Below, in pieces: positions 1 through 9,400 of a stretch of DNA of 64,000 nt (positions within the stretch are counted from its first letter, which is position 1; every line of letters begins with the position of its first letter). The notes under the pieces were generated by a model. That model saw only the letters and a list, made by a program, of their open reading frames with translations, did no database searches and was not told where the DNA came from. The position numbers and the translations under genes were made by a program. The DNA lies in the NCBI RefSeq assembly GCF_002563675.1, contig NZ_PDJC01000001.1, positions 992,001 through 1,056,000 on the forward strand. The letters are read 5' to 3'. This DNA is from Propionicimonas paludicola. Lineage in GTDB: Bacteria > Actinomycetota > Actinomycetes > Propionibacteriales > Propionibacteriaceae.

Positions 1-234
1 CCGGTTCGGGTGGACGATCGGGGCCGGGTCACCGACCCGCCGGTGACGCTGGGCCTGGGCCAGCGCACCGTGCCGGTGATCGGCTGGGCCGGGCCGTGGC
101 CGGTCAGCGAACGGGCCTGGGATCCGCAGCGGGCCCGACGAGCCGACCGGTTCCAGGTGGTCGACGGGGAGGGCACCGGCTGGCTGCTGTTCACCGACGC
201 CGAGGGCTGCTGGGCCGAGGCCAGGTACGACTGA
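1..234 (+). CDS. imuB: ImuB-like Y-family polymerase homologue, C-terminal fragment
   Basis: Only the last 77 codons are in the window and the frame is open at the left edge. The tail with WPVSER, a WDPQRARR-like segment, FQVVDGEGTGWLL and a final EARYD resembles the C-terminus of actinobacterial ImuB, the catalytically inactive Y-family protein that links DnaE2 to the sliding clamp during SOS mutagenesis. The stop codon overlaps the dnaE2 start (TGATG), so the two are translationally coupled, as expected for an imuA-imuB-dnaE2 cassette. The clamp-binding motif and polymerase core would lie upstream and cannot be checked. Identity rests on the tail and on the neighbour. Confidence 0.75.
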   Translation, partial: PVRVDDRGRVTDPPVTLGLGQRTVPVIGWAGPWPVSERAWDPQRARRADRFQVVDGEGTGWLLFTDAEGCWAEARYD

Positions 235-3200
235 TGGGCTTCAACAATCCGCCGATGCCCTGGTCGCAGCTGGAACAAACGCTCAGCGGCACCGGCAAGC
301 GTCCCCTCGAGGCGCCGTTCTCGCGCAAGCGTGGCCCCTATCAGCCGCCGGCGATCGAACGGCCCACGCAGGTGGTGCCCTATGCCGAACTGCACGCCCA
401 CTCGTCCTTCTCCTTCCTGGACGGGGCCAGTGGCCCGGCCGAACTGGCCGTGGAGGCCGAGCGGCTGGGCCTGCACGCGTTGGCGATCACCGACCACGAC
501 GGGCTGTACGGGATCGTCCGATTTGCCGAGGCGGCCGAGCCCACCTCGGTCAAGACGGTGTTCGGCGCCGAACTGTCCCTGGGCCTGACCGAGCCACAAG
601 CCGGCCATCCCGACCCGGACGGCAGCCACCTGCTGGTGCTGGCCGCCGGTGAATCCGGCTATCACCGCTTGTCAGCGGCGATCACGACGGGACAGCTGGC
701 CGGTGGCGAGAAGGGCCGTCCGACCTACCAGCTGGACGAGCTGGCCCAGGCGGCCCACGGCGAGTGGGTGGTGCTCACCGGCTGCCGGAAGGGGACGGTA
801 CGGCAGGCGCTGGCCGCCGGCGGCCTCGAGGCGGCCGGGGTGGAACTGGACACCTTGGTGCGGCTGTTCGGTCCCGAACGGGTCTTCGTCGAACTCACCG
901 ATCACGGGCATCCGCTGGACGCCGACCACAACGACGCCTTGGCCGCACTGGCTGCGCAACGTGGCCTGCCGGTGATCGCCACCGGCAACGTCCACTACGC
1001 CACCCCGGCCCAGCATCGGCTGGCCCAGGCGGTGGCTGCGATCCGGGCCAACCGCAGTCTGGATGCCCTGGACGGCTGGCTGCCGGCCTCCGGAACCGCC
1101 TTCCTGCGGTCCGGGGCGGAGATGGCCGAGCGCTTCGTCCGCTACCCCGGAGCGGTGGCCCGGACGGTCGGCCTGGCCGACGACCTGGCCTTCAGCCTGC
1201 GCCGGGCCAAGCCGGCCCTGCCGAAGCAGGAGGTGCCGGCCGGGCACACTCCGATGAGCTGGCTGCGGCACCTGGTCTGGCAGGCGGTGCCGCATCGCTA
1301 TCCGGACCTGACTCCCGACCAGCGGGCCCGGATCGAGCGGGAACTGGCCGTGATCGAGGCCAAGGACTTTCCGGGCTACTTCCTGATCGTCCACGACATC
1401 GTGGCCGAGGCCCGCCGGCGCGGCATCCTGTGCCAGGGACGCGGGTCGGCGGCCAACTCGGCGGTCTGCTACCTGCTGAACATCACCGCGGTCGACTCGA
1501 TCGGCTACGACCTGCCCTTCGAACGCTTCCTGTCCGCGCTGCGTGACGAGGAGCCCGATATCGACGTCGACTTCGACTCCGACCGGCGCGAGGAGATCAT
1601 CCAGTGGGTCTTCGCCCGCTATGGACGCGAATGCGCCGCCCAGGTCTGCAATGTGATCCAGTACCGGCCGCGCAACGCCGTCCGCGAGATCGCCAAGGCG
1701 CTGGGCTACAGCCCCGGCCAGGCCGACGCCTTCGCCAAGCGGGTCGAGCGCTGGGGGCCGACCCCCACCGAGGCGGAGGAGGCGCTGCCTGAGCAGGTGG
1801 CCGAACTGGCCACCCAACTGCTGAAAGCGCCCCGGCACTTGGGCATTCACTCCGGCGGGATGGTGCTCACCGAGCGTCCCGTGGCTGAGGTGGTGCCGGT
1901 CGAGCACGCCCGGATGGAGGCCCGCACGGTGATCCAGTGGGACAAGGACGACGCCGCCTGGATGGGCCTGGTGAAGTTCGACCTGCTCGGCTTGGGCATC
2001 CTGGCCGCCTTGCAGTACTGCTTCGACCTGATCGTCGGTGCCACCGGGGAGCGGTGGGAACTGGCCACCATCCCCAAGGAGGAGCCCGGCGTCTACGACA
2101 TGCTCTGCCGGGCCGACTCGATCGGGGTCTTCCAGGTCGAATCCCGCGCACAGATGGGGTTGTTGCCGAGGCTGCAGCCGCGGCGCTTCTACGACTTGGT
2201 GGTTCAGATCGCGCTGATCCGGCCCGGCCCGATCCAGGGCGGAGCGGTGCATCCATTCGTCCGGCGCAAGCTGGGTCGCGAGCCGATCAGCTACGCCCAT
2301 CCGCTGCTGGAACCGGTACTGAAGCGGACGTTGGGCGTCCCGGTCTTCCAGGAGCAGCTGATGCAGATGGCCATGGCGGTCGGTGACTGCTCCGGAGAGG
2401 ATGCCGACCTGCTGCGCCGGGCCATGGGGTCCAAGCGCGGCGTCGAGCGGATCGAGTCGCTGAAGGTCAAGCTGTATGCCGGAATGGCCCGCAACGGCCT
2501 GGTCGGCGAGGTGGCCGATCGGCTGTACGCGCAGATCCAGGCCTTCGCCAACTTCGGCTTCGCCGAGTCGCATTCGCTGAGCTTCGCGCTGCTGGTCTAT
2601 GCCTCCAGCTGGCTGAAACTGCACTACCCCGGGGCCTTCCTGGCCGGGCTGCTCCGCGCCCAGCCGATGGGCTTCTACTCTCCGGCCACCCTGGTCTCCG
2701 ATGCCCGTCGGCACCAAGTCAGCGTGTTGCCGCCCGACCTGGTTCACTCCGGGGTGCAGGCCGGGCTGGAGGCGATCGGCGAGTCGCGGAGCCCGTCCGG
2801 GATGGACAGCTGCCTGGAACGGACCCAGCCGAAGCCGGGGGAGTTCGACGTCACCGCCCCGGATCACACCGGCGAGCATCGCCGCGATGCCGGGTTCGCG
2901 GTCCGGCTCGGCCTGGCCGGCGTCCGGGGGATCGGGCCAGAGGTGGCCGGACGGATCGTCGCCGAGCGGGCCAACGGGGAGTACCGCTCGATGGAGGATC
3001 TGGTGCGCCGGACCGGGCTGAATGCCGAGCAGTTGGCCTCGCTGTCCACCGCGGGAGTCTTCGACTGCTTTGGGCTGAGCCGGCGTCAGGCCTTGTGGCG
3101 GGCCGGTAGCGCGGCCCTGGACCAGCCTGATTCGCTACCCGGGACGCTGCTGGCCAGCCAGCCACCGCTCTTCGATGAGCCCAGTCCGACCGAGGCCCTG

Positions 3201-3596
3201 GCCGAGGAGTTGTGGGCCACCGGAGTCAGCACCGGGGAGCATCCGATCGGGCAGTTGCGCGCCGAGCTGACCGCCCGCGGGGTGCTCAGCTCGGCCGACC
3301 TGAACTTCGCCGAGCCGGATCGCCGGATCGAGCTGGGCGGGCTGGTCACCCACCGGCAGCGTCCGGCCACCGCGTCCGGGGTCACCTTCTTGAGCCTCGA
3401 GGACGAGTTCGGCCTGGTGAATGTGGTCTGTTCGATGGGGGTCTGGCAGCGCTACCGCCGGGTGGCTCGCGGGTCGTCCGCGCTGATCGTCCGCGGCAAG
3501 CTGGAACGCTCGACCGAGGGCGTGGTGAACGTCCTGGCCGACCGGATCGAGGCTCTGCCGATCCTGGTGCCGCATCGCTCCCGAGACTTCCAGTAG
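234..3596 (+). CDS. dnaE2: Error-prone DNA polymerase III alpha subunit DnaE2 (ImuC)
   Basis: 1120 aa, close to the family's usual ~1100. This is a C-family polymerase for translesion synthesis in the SOS mutasome with ImuA and ImuB. The N-terminal PHP domain begins with HAHSS (residues 54-58) and has ITDHDG near 80. GRGSAANS (~402-409) and PDIDVDFDSDRR (441-452) form the polymerase active site, with the acidic residues D442, D444 and D446. A helix-hairpin-helix region (GVRGIGPEVAG) and a C-terminal OB fold follow. I chose the ATG at 234 because it overlaps the imuB stop; an in-frame start at 96 would overlap imuB by 139 bases. A polar stretch at about residues 846-888 looks longer than in mycobacterial DnaE2 (from memory). 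Any SOS promoter of the cassette lies outside the window. Confidence 0.95.
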   Translation: MGFNNPPMPWSQLEQTLSGTGKRPLEAPFSRKRGPYQPPAIERPTQVVPYAELHAHSSFSFLDGASGPAELAVEAERLGLHALAITDHDGLYGIVRFAEAAEPTSVKTVFGAELSLGLTEPQAGHPDPDGSHLLVLAAGESGYHRLSAAITTGQLAGGEKGRPTYQLDELAQAAHGEWVVLTGCRKGTVRQALAAGGLEAAGVELDTLVRLFGPERVFVELTDHGHPLDADHNDALAALAAQRGLPVIATGNVHYATPAQHRLAQAVAAIRANRSLDALDGWLPASGTAFLRSGAEMAERFVRYPGAVARTVGLADDLAFSLRRAKPALPKQEVPAGHTPMSWLRHLVWQAVPHRYPDLTPDQRARIERELAVIEAKDFPGYFLIVHDIVAEARRRGILCQGRGSAANSAVCYLLNITAVDSIGYDLPFERFLSALRDEEPDIDVDFDSDRREEIIQWVFARYGRECAAQVCNVIQYRPRNAVREIAKALGYSPGQADAFAKRVERWGPTPTEAEEALPEQVAELATQLLKAPRHLGIHSGGMVLTERPVAEVVPVEHARMEARTVIQWDKDDAAWMGLVKFDLLGLGILAALQYCFDLIVGATGERWELATIPKEEPGVYDMLCRADSIGVFQVESRAQMGLLPRLQPRRFYDLVVQIALIRPGPIQGGAVHPFVRRKLGREPISYAHPLLEPVLKRTLGVPVFQEQLMQMAMAVGDCSGEDADLLRRAMGSKRGVERIESLKVKLYAGMARNGLVGEVADRLYAQIQAFANFGFAESHSLSFALLVYASSWLKLHYPGAFLAGLLRAQPMGFYSPATLVSDARRHQVSVLPPDLVHSGVQAGLEAIGESRSPSGMDSCLERTQPKPGEFDVTAPDHTGEHRRDAGFAVRLGLAGVRGIGPEVAGRIVAERANGEYRSMEDLVRRTGLNAEQLASLSTAGVFDCFGLSRRQALWRAGSAALDQPDSLPGTLLASQPPLFDEPSPTEALAEELWATGVSTGEHPIGQLRAELTARGVLSSADLNFAEPDRRIELGGLVTHRQRPATASGVTFLSLEDEFGLVNVVCSMGVWQRYRRVARGSSALIVRGKLERSTEGVVNVLADRIEALPILVPHRSRDFQ

Positions 3597-3688
3597 GCGA
3601 TGGGGGAGGTCTGCGATGGGCCGTTGCTCGTCCCCCGGAACCCACCACAGAGCCGCGGGGGTGGTCGGGATGAGACGATGGCCTCGCT

Positions 3689-6205
3689 ATGAATCTCACC
3701 GAGCAGCTCCCCGCCGGCGAACATCTGGACGCGGACGCGCTCTACGAGAGTTTCGTCACCGCAGCCAGTGCCGACGGCATCAGCCTGTACCCGCACCAGG
3801 ATGAAGCGATCATCGACATCCTCACCGGGGCGAATGCCATCATCACCACCCCGACCGGGTCGGGAAAGTCGCTGATCGCCGTGGCCGCACACTTCGCGTC
3901 CCTGGCTGCCGGTGGCCGGAGCTACTACACCGCGCCGATCAAAGCCCTGGTCAGCGAGAAGTTCTTCGCCCTGTGCGCCATCTTCGGCGCGCACAACGTC
4001 GGCATGGTGACCGGGGACGCCGCGGTGAACGCCGAGGCTCCGATCATCTGCTGCACGGCCGAGATCCTGGCCAACATCGCGCTGCGCGAGGGACGGGCCG
4101 CCCGTGTCGACCAGGTGATCATGGACGAGTTCCACTTCATCGCCGACCGCGACCGCGGCTGGGCCTGGCAGGTGCCGCTGGTGGAGCTGCCGCAGGCCCA
4201 GTTCGTGATCATGTCGGCCACCCTGGGTGACGTCACCGAGCTCGCCCGCAGCCTGGAGCAGCGGACGGGACGGCCGTCGTCGGTGATCGGGGGAGCCACT
4301 CGTCCGGTGCCGTTGATGTACTCCTGGGCGGTGACCCCGATCCACGAGACCATCCAGAACCTGATCGCCGCCCAGCAGGCCCCGGTCTACGTGGTGCATG
4401 CCACTCAGGGCGGGGCGGTGGACCAAGCCCAGGCGCTGCTGAGTTCGGGGATCGTCGATCGACGCCATCGCAAGGAGTTGGTGGAGGCCCTGCGCGGCTT
4501 CCGGTTCGCCGGAGGCTTCGGCAAGACCTTGTCCACCCTGTTGCACGCCGGGGTGGCCGTCCATCACGCGGGCATGCTGCCGCGCTACCGCCGCCTGGTC
4601 GAGACCCTGGCCCAACGCGGCCTGCTCACGGTGATCTGCGGCACCGACACCTTGGGCGTGGGCATCAATGTGCCGATTCGCACAGTGCTGTTCGCGGCCT
4701 TGTCGAAGTTCGACGGACGCCGCTCCCGGCTGTTGCGCAGCCGCGAGTTCCACCAGATCGCCGGACGAGCCGGACGTCCGGGCTTCGACAGCGTCGGCTA
4801 CGTGGTGGCCCAGGCGCCGGATCATGAGGTGGAGAACACCCGGATCCTGGTCAAGTTCGCCGATGACGCCAAGAAGCTGAAGAGCGTGCGGCGCAAGAAG
4901 CCGCCGGAGGGCTTCGTGAACTACACCGAGGCCAGTTTCACCAAGCTGATCGAGTCGACCCCAGAACTGCTGCGGGCGCGGATGCGGGTGACCCACGCCA
5001 TGCTGCTGAACCTGCTGCAACGCGAAGAGGACACCGCGGCGGCCTTCGTCCACCTGATCGACGCTGGAGAACCGGACCCGACCACCCGACGCCGGTTGAT
5101 CGGCCGGGCCGCGGCCATGGGGCGCTCGTTGATCGCCGCCGGCGTGGTGGTGCGGCTGCCCGAGCCCACGGCCACCGGACGGCGTTACCAACTGGCCGTG
5201 GAGTTGCAGAACAACTTCGCCCTGAACCAGCCGCTGAGCGCGTTGGCGCTGGCCGCCATGGACGAGCTCGATGCCGAGGCCCCCGGCTACGCCCTCGATG
5301 TGGTGAGTGTGATCGAGTCGACGCTGGAGGATCCGATGGTGATCCTGCTGGCCCAACGGTTCAAAGCCCGCGGCGAGGCCGTGGCCGAGCTCAAGGCCGA
5401 TGGCTACGACTTCGAGACCCGGACCGAGATTCTGGAAGAGGTGTCCTGGCCGCGGCCCTTGGCCGAGATGCTGGAGCAGGTGCACCTGCGGGAGTCGGCG
5501 GCCCATCCGTGGCTGTCCGAGACGCCGATCAGCCCGAAGTCGATCGTCCGCGATCAGTTCGAGCGGGCCATGACCTTTGGTGAGTATGTGGGCTTCTACA
5601 AGCTGCAACGCAGCGAGGGTCTGCTGCTGCGCTACTTGTCGGACGCCTACCGGGCGCTGCGTCAGACCGTGCCCGAGGCCGCCCGAACCGAAGAACTCGG
5701 CGACCTGATCGAGTGGCTGGGCGAGGTGACCAGGCTGACCGACAGTTCGCTGCTGGACGAGTGGGCGTCGTTGACCAGCCTGGCCGGCACGGCGTCCGAG
5801 CTGGGGGAGGCCCCGCCGCCGAACAAGACGGTCACCGGGAACGCGCGGGCCTTCCGGGTGCTGGTCCGCAATGCCATGTTCCGCCGGGTGGAGTTGGCCG
5901 CGGCCGACGACGTGGACGCACTTGCCGCGCTCGAACCGGGTGGGGCCATGACGCGGGGCGACTGGGACGAGGCATTGGGGCAGTACTGGGACGAGCACGA
6001 CCGGATCGGCACCGACGCCGACGCCCGCGGCCCCCAATTCCTGGTGATCGAGGAGGAGTCGCGCACCTGGCAGGTGCGGCAGCTCATCGCCGACCCGGCC
6101 GGCAACCGGGATTGGTCGATCACGGCCCGGATCGACCTGGACGAGTGTGATGGGGCCGGGGAACTGGTCGTGCACACCCTGGACTTCGCTCGGCTGGACG
6201 GCTGA
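3689..6205 (+). CDS. DEAD/DEAH-box helicase with C-terminal DUF3516
   Basis: 838 aa superfamily 2 helicase, probably acting on RNA. The Q/motif I region holds TPTGSGKS (residues 54-61), motif II is DEFH (146-149), followed by a SAT motif and a helicase C domain with QIAGRAGRPG. The C-terminal ~400 residues match the DUF3516 region of actinobacterial Ski2/HelY-like helicases. The substrate is unknown. It is transcribed with dnaE2 after a 92-base gap and meets the aminotransferase gene head-on. No clear Shine-Dalgarno or TANNNT box precedes the ATG at 3689, so the start is the likeliest rather than certain. Confidence 0.88.
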   Translation: MNLTEQLPAGEHLDADALYESFVTAASADGISLYPHQDEAIIDILTGANAIITTPTGSGKSLIAVAAHFASLAAGGRSYYTAPIKALVSEKFFALCAIFGAHNVGMVTGDAAVNAEAPIICCTAEILANIALREGRAARVDQVIMDEFHFIADRDRGWAWQVPLVELPQAQFVIMSATLGDVTELARSLEQRTGRPSSVIGGATRPVPLMYSWAVTPIHETIQNLIAAQQAPVYVVHATQGGAVDQAQALLSSGIVDRRHRKELVEALRGFRFAGGFGKTLSTLLHAGVAVHHAGMLPRYRRLVETLAQRGLLTVICGTDTLGVGINVPIRTVLFAALSKFDGRRSRLLRSREFHQIAGRAGRPGFDSVGYVVAQAPDHEVENTRILVKFADDAKKLKSVRRKKPPEGFVNYTEASFTKLIESTPELLRARMRVTHAMLLNLLQREEDTAAAFVHLIDAGEPDPTTRRRLIGRAAAMGRSLIAAGVVVRLPEPTATGRRYQLAVELQNNFALNQPLSALALAAMDELDAEAPGYALDVVSVIESTLEDPMVILLAQRFKARGEAVAELKADGYDFETRTEILEEVSWPRPLAEMLEQVHLRESAAHPWLSETPISPKSIVRDQFERAMTFGEYVGFYKLQRSEGLLLRYLSDAYRALRQTVPEAARTEELGDLIEWLGEVTRLTDSSLLDEWASLTSLAGTASELGEAPPPNKTVTGNARAFRVLVRNAMFRRVELAAADDVDALAALEPGGAMTRGDWDEALGQYWDEHDRIGTDADARGPQFLVIEEESRTWQVRQLIADPAGNRDWSITARIDLDECDGAGELVVHTLDFARLDG

Positions 6206-6255
6206 GCGGAGTCCGACGACTCAGGCAGCCACACGCCTCCTGCCGACCACGCGCC

Positions 6256-7563
6256 TCACGGTCCGACCGCCTCGGTCAGCGACTGGGCCAGGATCTCCAG
6301 TCCGAGTTCGAGCTCGTCGTCGCTGATGGTCAGCGGGGGAGCGATCCGGAAGGTGCCGCTCAAGCCGGGCACCCGGGCCAGGTTCATGTGCAGCCCGTGC
6401 TCCCAGCAGAGCTGGGTCACCCGATCACCGAGCGTCTCGGCCGGAGCCTTCGACTCCCTGTCGAGTACCAGCTCCAGGCCCTGCAGCAGGCCGCGGCCAC
6501 GGACGTCCCCAATCACCGGGAGGTGGTCGCCCAATGCCCACAACCGCGCGGCCAGTCGCCGGCCGAGGTCGCGGCTGCGTGCGGCCAACTCCTCGGACTC
6601 CAGGACGTCCAGCACCGTGTTGCCGACCGCCGCCACCAGCGGATCGTTGGTGTGAGTTGTGAAGAAGAAGTAGCCACGCTCGAAGGCGGTCTGCTCGATC
6701 TCGGCGGAGGTGATCACCGCGGCCAGCGGGAGGCCGGCCCCGAGGGTCTTGGAGAGGGTGAGAATGTCCGGCACCACCCCTTCGTCCTGGAAGGCGTACC
6801 AGTCGCCGGTCCGGCACAGGCCGGTCTGAGCCTCATCGAGGATCAGCAGCATGCCGCGCTCGCGGCACTTCTCCTGCAGCGCCCGCAGGTAGCCCGGCGG
6901 TGGGACGAGCAGGCCGCCGGCACTGATGATGGGCTCGACGATGCAGGCGGCCAGGGCGCCGGTCGAGGCGGCGTCGATCTGGGCGAAGCCGAGATCGAGC
7001 TGGCGTCGCCAGTCCAGCTCACCGTCCGGCCCGATCAGCTCGGGGCGGTAGCTGTTCGGAGTCGGCAGGACCAGGTTGCCCGGCATGGTGGGGCCGTAGC
7101 CGCGGCGTCCGGCGGCATAGGTGGCCGACAACGAGCCCGAGGTGACCCCGTGATACGACCGCGAGAACGAGACCACCTCCCAGCCGCCGGTGACCAGCTT
7201 GGCCAGGCGCAATGCCGCCTCGTTGGCCTCCGAGCCGGTGCTCAGTAGCTGCACCTTCTGCAGCGGAGCGGGCAAGGACTCGGCCAGCCGCCGGGCCAGG
7301 TCCACCACCGGCGGGGAGATCATGTTCGAGTAGAGGTGGTCCAGGCTGCCGGCGGCCCTGGCCAGGCTCTCCACGATCCGGGGATGGCTGTGGCCCAGAA
7401 TCGCGCTCATCTGGCCGGAGGTGAAGTCCAGCACCTTTCGTCCGGCCGCCGTGGTCACCCAGCTGCCGCTGGCCGACACGATCGGCTCGGTGATGAAGCT
7501 GCCGCCGCCGTAGCGGGTCAGATGCCTATTGGCCGTCGCCCAGAAGCTGCTCTCATCGATCAC
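6256..7563 (-). CDS. Class III PLP aminotransferase, 2,2-dialkylglycine decarboxylase-like
   Basis: 435 aa, fold-type I PLP enzyme. It follows Burkholderia cepacia dialkylglycine decarboxylase almost without gaps (alignment from memory): FTSGQMSA with Q51 (Gln52 there), LLSTGSEANEAA for phosphate binding, LDEAQTG, the PLP lysine in LSKTLGAGLPLA, and FRIAPPLT carrying the carboxylate-binding arginine. Two active-site residues differ: SYHGV replaces SWHGM, so Trp138 and Met141 become Tyr and Val. It may therefore be a decarboxylating transaminase of altered specificity or a plain amine transaminase. The start is GTG at 7563, preceded on its strand by GGAGG. It stands alone, convergent with the helicase. 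Confidence 0.85.
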   Translation of the reverse strand: MIDESSFWATANRHLTRYGGGSFITEPIVSASGSWVTTAAGRKVLDFTSGQMSAILGHSHPRIVESLARAAGSLDHLYSNMISPPVVDLARRLAESLPAPLQKVQLLSTGSEANEAALRLAKLVTGGWEVVSFSRSYHGVTSGSLSATYAAGRRGYGPTMPGNLVLPTPNSYRPELIGPDGELDWRRQLDLGFAQIDAASTGALAACIVEPIISAGGLLVPPPGYLRALQEKCRERGMLLILDEAQTGLCRTGDWYAFQDEGVVPDILTLSKTLGAGLPLAAVITSAEIEQTAFERGYFFFTTHTNDPLVAAVGNTVLDVLESEELAARSRDLGRRLAARLWALGDHLPVIGDVRGRGLLQGLELVLDRESKAPAETLGDRVTQLCWEHGLHMNLARVPGLSGTFRIAPPLTISDDELELGLEILAQSLTEAVGP

Positions 7564-7681
7564 TGTCGTCCTCCGCGGTCGCCTCGTGGCCGAAATCTAG
7601 AGGCTCGGCCGGGGCGCGGCAGGGCAGTCCACACCGCTACCCACGAACGTAACGATGGCGCCCGCTGTCAGCGTCGCTGAC

Positions 7682-7687
7682 TAGGGT
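7682..7687 (+). promoter_or_regulatory. -10 box TAGGGT, leaderless type
   Basis: TAGGGT ends seven bases before GTG 7695. This spacing would put the first transcribed base at or next to the start codon, as in actinobacterial leaderless genes, and it favours GTG 7695 over the in-frame GTG 7686. Confidence 0.5.
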
Positions 7688-7694
7688 GACCTCA

Positions 7695-8363
7695 GTGAAC
7701 AGTCCTGCATCCCAGACCCGCGCGCCCCGCCTCACTCCGGTGAAACTCGGCCAGTTGATCGGTGTCGACGACGGTCGGTTCGCCGACGGCGACGACGACG
7801 TGGAGGCGGTCGAGTCGCACGGGTTCAGCCGGGAGTCGCTGAGCTGGCCGACCCGCCGGCGGCTGGACTCGTCCCGGGTCTCCGGGCTGCGGGTCGAGCA
7901 GTGGCGAGCCCACGGCCTGGCCATGGCCGAGACCGTGCTCGAGCGAGTCGAGCTGGTGTCCTTGCACGCGGCCGACTCGGGCTGGCGCCGGGTCGAGGTG
8001 TGCGACTCCCGGATCGGATCGGCCGAGTTGTCCGGATCGGTGTGGCGCTCGGTGCACTTCAGCGGCTGCAAGCTCGGCTATCTGAACTTGCGCGACGCCC
8101 AGGTCAGTGACCTGCAGTTCACCAACTGCCTGATCGAGGAACTGGACCTGATGCGGTCCAAAGTCACCAGGGTTGCCTTCTCGAACTGCCGGTTGGGTCG
8201 CCTCGAGCTGACTCGATCCACCCTGGCCGACGTGGACCTGCGCGGCGCACAGCTCAGCGATGTCGGGGATCTGGCCGGGCTCTCCGGGGCGACCGTCTCG
8301 CTGGAGCAGTTGCTCGACCTGGCTCCGCTGATGGCGGCGCGGCTCGGCGTGAAGGTCGAGTAG
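7695..8363 (+). CDS. Pentapeptide-repeat protein
   Basis: 222 aa. From about residue 70 to the end the sequence runs in five-residue steps of the A(D/N)LXX kind (for example LGYLNLRDAQVSDLQF and LTRSTLADVDLRGAQL), which folds into a right-handed quadrilateral beta-helix. Family members include DNA-mimicking gyrase protectors (Qnr, MfpA) and many proteins of unknown role, and nothing here identifies a partner. No signal peptide or membrane segment is visible, so it is probably cytoplasmic. It is a single gene behind its own TAGGGT box and convergent with the transporter gene. GTG 7695 is preferred on promoter spacing; GTG 7686 is possible. Confidence 0.8.
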   Translation: MNSPASQTRAPRLTPVKLGQLIGVDDGRFADGDDDVEAVESHGFSRESLSWPTRRRLDSSRVSGLRVEQWRAHGLAMAETVLERVELVSLHAADSGWRRVEVCDSRIGSAELSGSVWRSVHFSGCKLGYLNLRDAQVSDLQFTNCLIEELDLMRSKVTRVAFSNCRLGRLELTRSTLADVDLRGAQLSDVGDLAGLSGATVSLEQLLDLAPLMAARLGVKVE

Positions 8364-8403
8364 CCCGCGGCCTCACCGCCGTGGTGTTCCAGCGGAGGCG
8401 AGC

Positions 8404-9384
8404 TCAGCTCGGCGACTCGGACGCCTCCGCGGTCCTGGCGTAGCGTCCGGCCAGCGTCGAGCAGGCCATCAACTGGGCCTGGTGGAACAGCATCAGGGGC
8501 AGGACCATCAAGCCGATCGGCGAGCCGGCGAACAGAACCCCGGCCATCGGTAGGCCGGAGGCCAGTGACTTCTTGGTGCCACAGAACTGGATGGCGATGG
8601 CGTCCTCGCGGCTGAAGCCCAGCCGGCGGGCCGTCCACCAGGTCAGCCACAGCATGATCGCCAGGATCACCAGCGAGATCACCAGCAGCGCCACCAGGTC
8701 GACCCAGGTGGTCTGCCACCACATGCCCTCCCGCATGCCGGCCGAGAAGGCCGAGTAGACGACCAGGACGATCGAGCCGCGGTCGACCAGCTTCAGCTCG
8801 GGGTGGGCCTTCACGAAGCCGGCCGTCCAGCGCCGGGAGAGCTGGCCCAGGATGAACGGCACCAGCAGCTGCAAGACGATGTCGACGATGGTGCTGGTGG
8901 TGAAGCTGACCCCGCTGGTCCGGGTCATCAGCAACCAGACCAGGGCCGGGGTGATGAACACCCCCAGGATGTTCGACGCCGACGCCGAGACCACTGCACC
9001 GGCCACATTGCCCTTGGCGATCGAGGTGAACGCAATCGAGGACTGCACCGTCGAGGGAACCAGGGTGAGGTAGAGCAGTCCGGCCTGCAGGCTCGGGTTC
9101 AGCCAGCCGTTGGTGACCGCCACGATGCCCAGGCCCAGTAGCGGGAAGAGCACATAGGTGAAGCTCAGGATGGTCGCGTGCAGCCGCCAGTGCTTGAGCC
9201 CTTCCAGGCTCTCCTGCGGGCTGAGCCGGGCCCCGTAGAGGAAGAACAGGATCGCGATGGCCGCGGTGGTCAGCCATTCCAGGATCTGTTCGCCGAGCCC
9301 CGAGGCCGGGAAGATCGACGCGGTGATCGCGGCGGCGATGATCGCCAACAGGAAGCGGTCGATCGGGATGCGGGGGAGTTTCAC
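8404..9384 (-). CDS. Bile acid:sodium symporter family protein (SBF-like, YfeH type)
   Basis: 326 aa integral membrane protein with about ten hydrophobic segments. It resembles the SBF-like/YfeH branch of the BASS transporters: FFLYGARLSPQE after the second helix, then LYLTLVPSTVQSS and GNVAGAVVSASASN, which in this family form the ion-binding crossing motifs. The substrate cannot be assigned from sequence. The GTG start at 9384 has a TAGGAT box six bases upstream on its strand and no Shine-Dalgarno. That promoter is interlocked with the one for the divergent methyltransferase gene, only 22 bases away. Confidence 0.85.
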   Translation of the reverse strand: MKLPRIPIDRFLLAIIAAAITASIFPASGLGEQILEWLTTAAIAILFFLYGARLSPQESLEGLKHWRLHATILSFTYVLFPLLGLGIVAVTNGWLNPSLQAGLLYLTLVPSTVQSSIAFTSIAKGNVAGAVVSASASNILGVFITPALVWLLMTRTSGVSFTTSTIVDIVLQLLVPFILGQLSRRWTAGFVKAHPELKLVDRGSIVLVVYSAFSAGMREGMWWQTTWVDLVALLVISLVILAIMLWLTWWTARRLGFSREDAIAIQFCGTKKSLASGLPMAGVLFAGSPIGLMVLPLMLFHQAQLMACSTLAGRYARTAEASESPS

Positions 9385-9390
9385 CCCGGC

Positions 9391-9400
9391 ATCCTAGAAT
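9391..9400. promoter_or_regulatory. Overlapping divergent -10 boxes (bidirectional leaderless promoter)
   Basis: ATCCTAGAAT holds TAGAAT on the + strand (9395-9400), six bases before GTG 9407. It also holds TAGGAT on the - strand (9391-9396), six bases before the GTG start at 9384. The two hexamers share TA at 9395-9396. The whole intergenic region is 22 bases, so both -35 regions must lie inside the opposing coding sequences. Confidence 0.55.

Noticed and set aside
672-2879. Long minus-strand frame opposite dnaE2
   Set aside because: It is a shadow frame of a verified polymerase; the composition is not protein-like and it has no ribosome-binding site.
3452-6175. 907-codon minus-strand frame opposite the helicase
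   Set aside because: It overlaps a real helicase gene throughout and shows no motifs.
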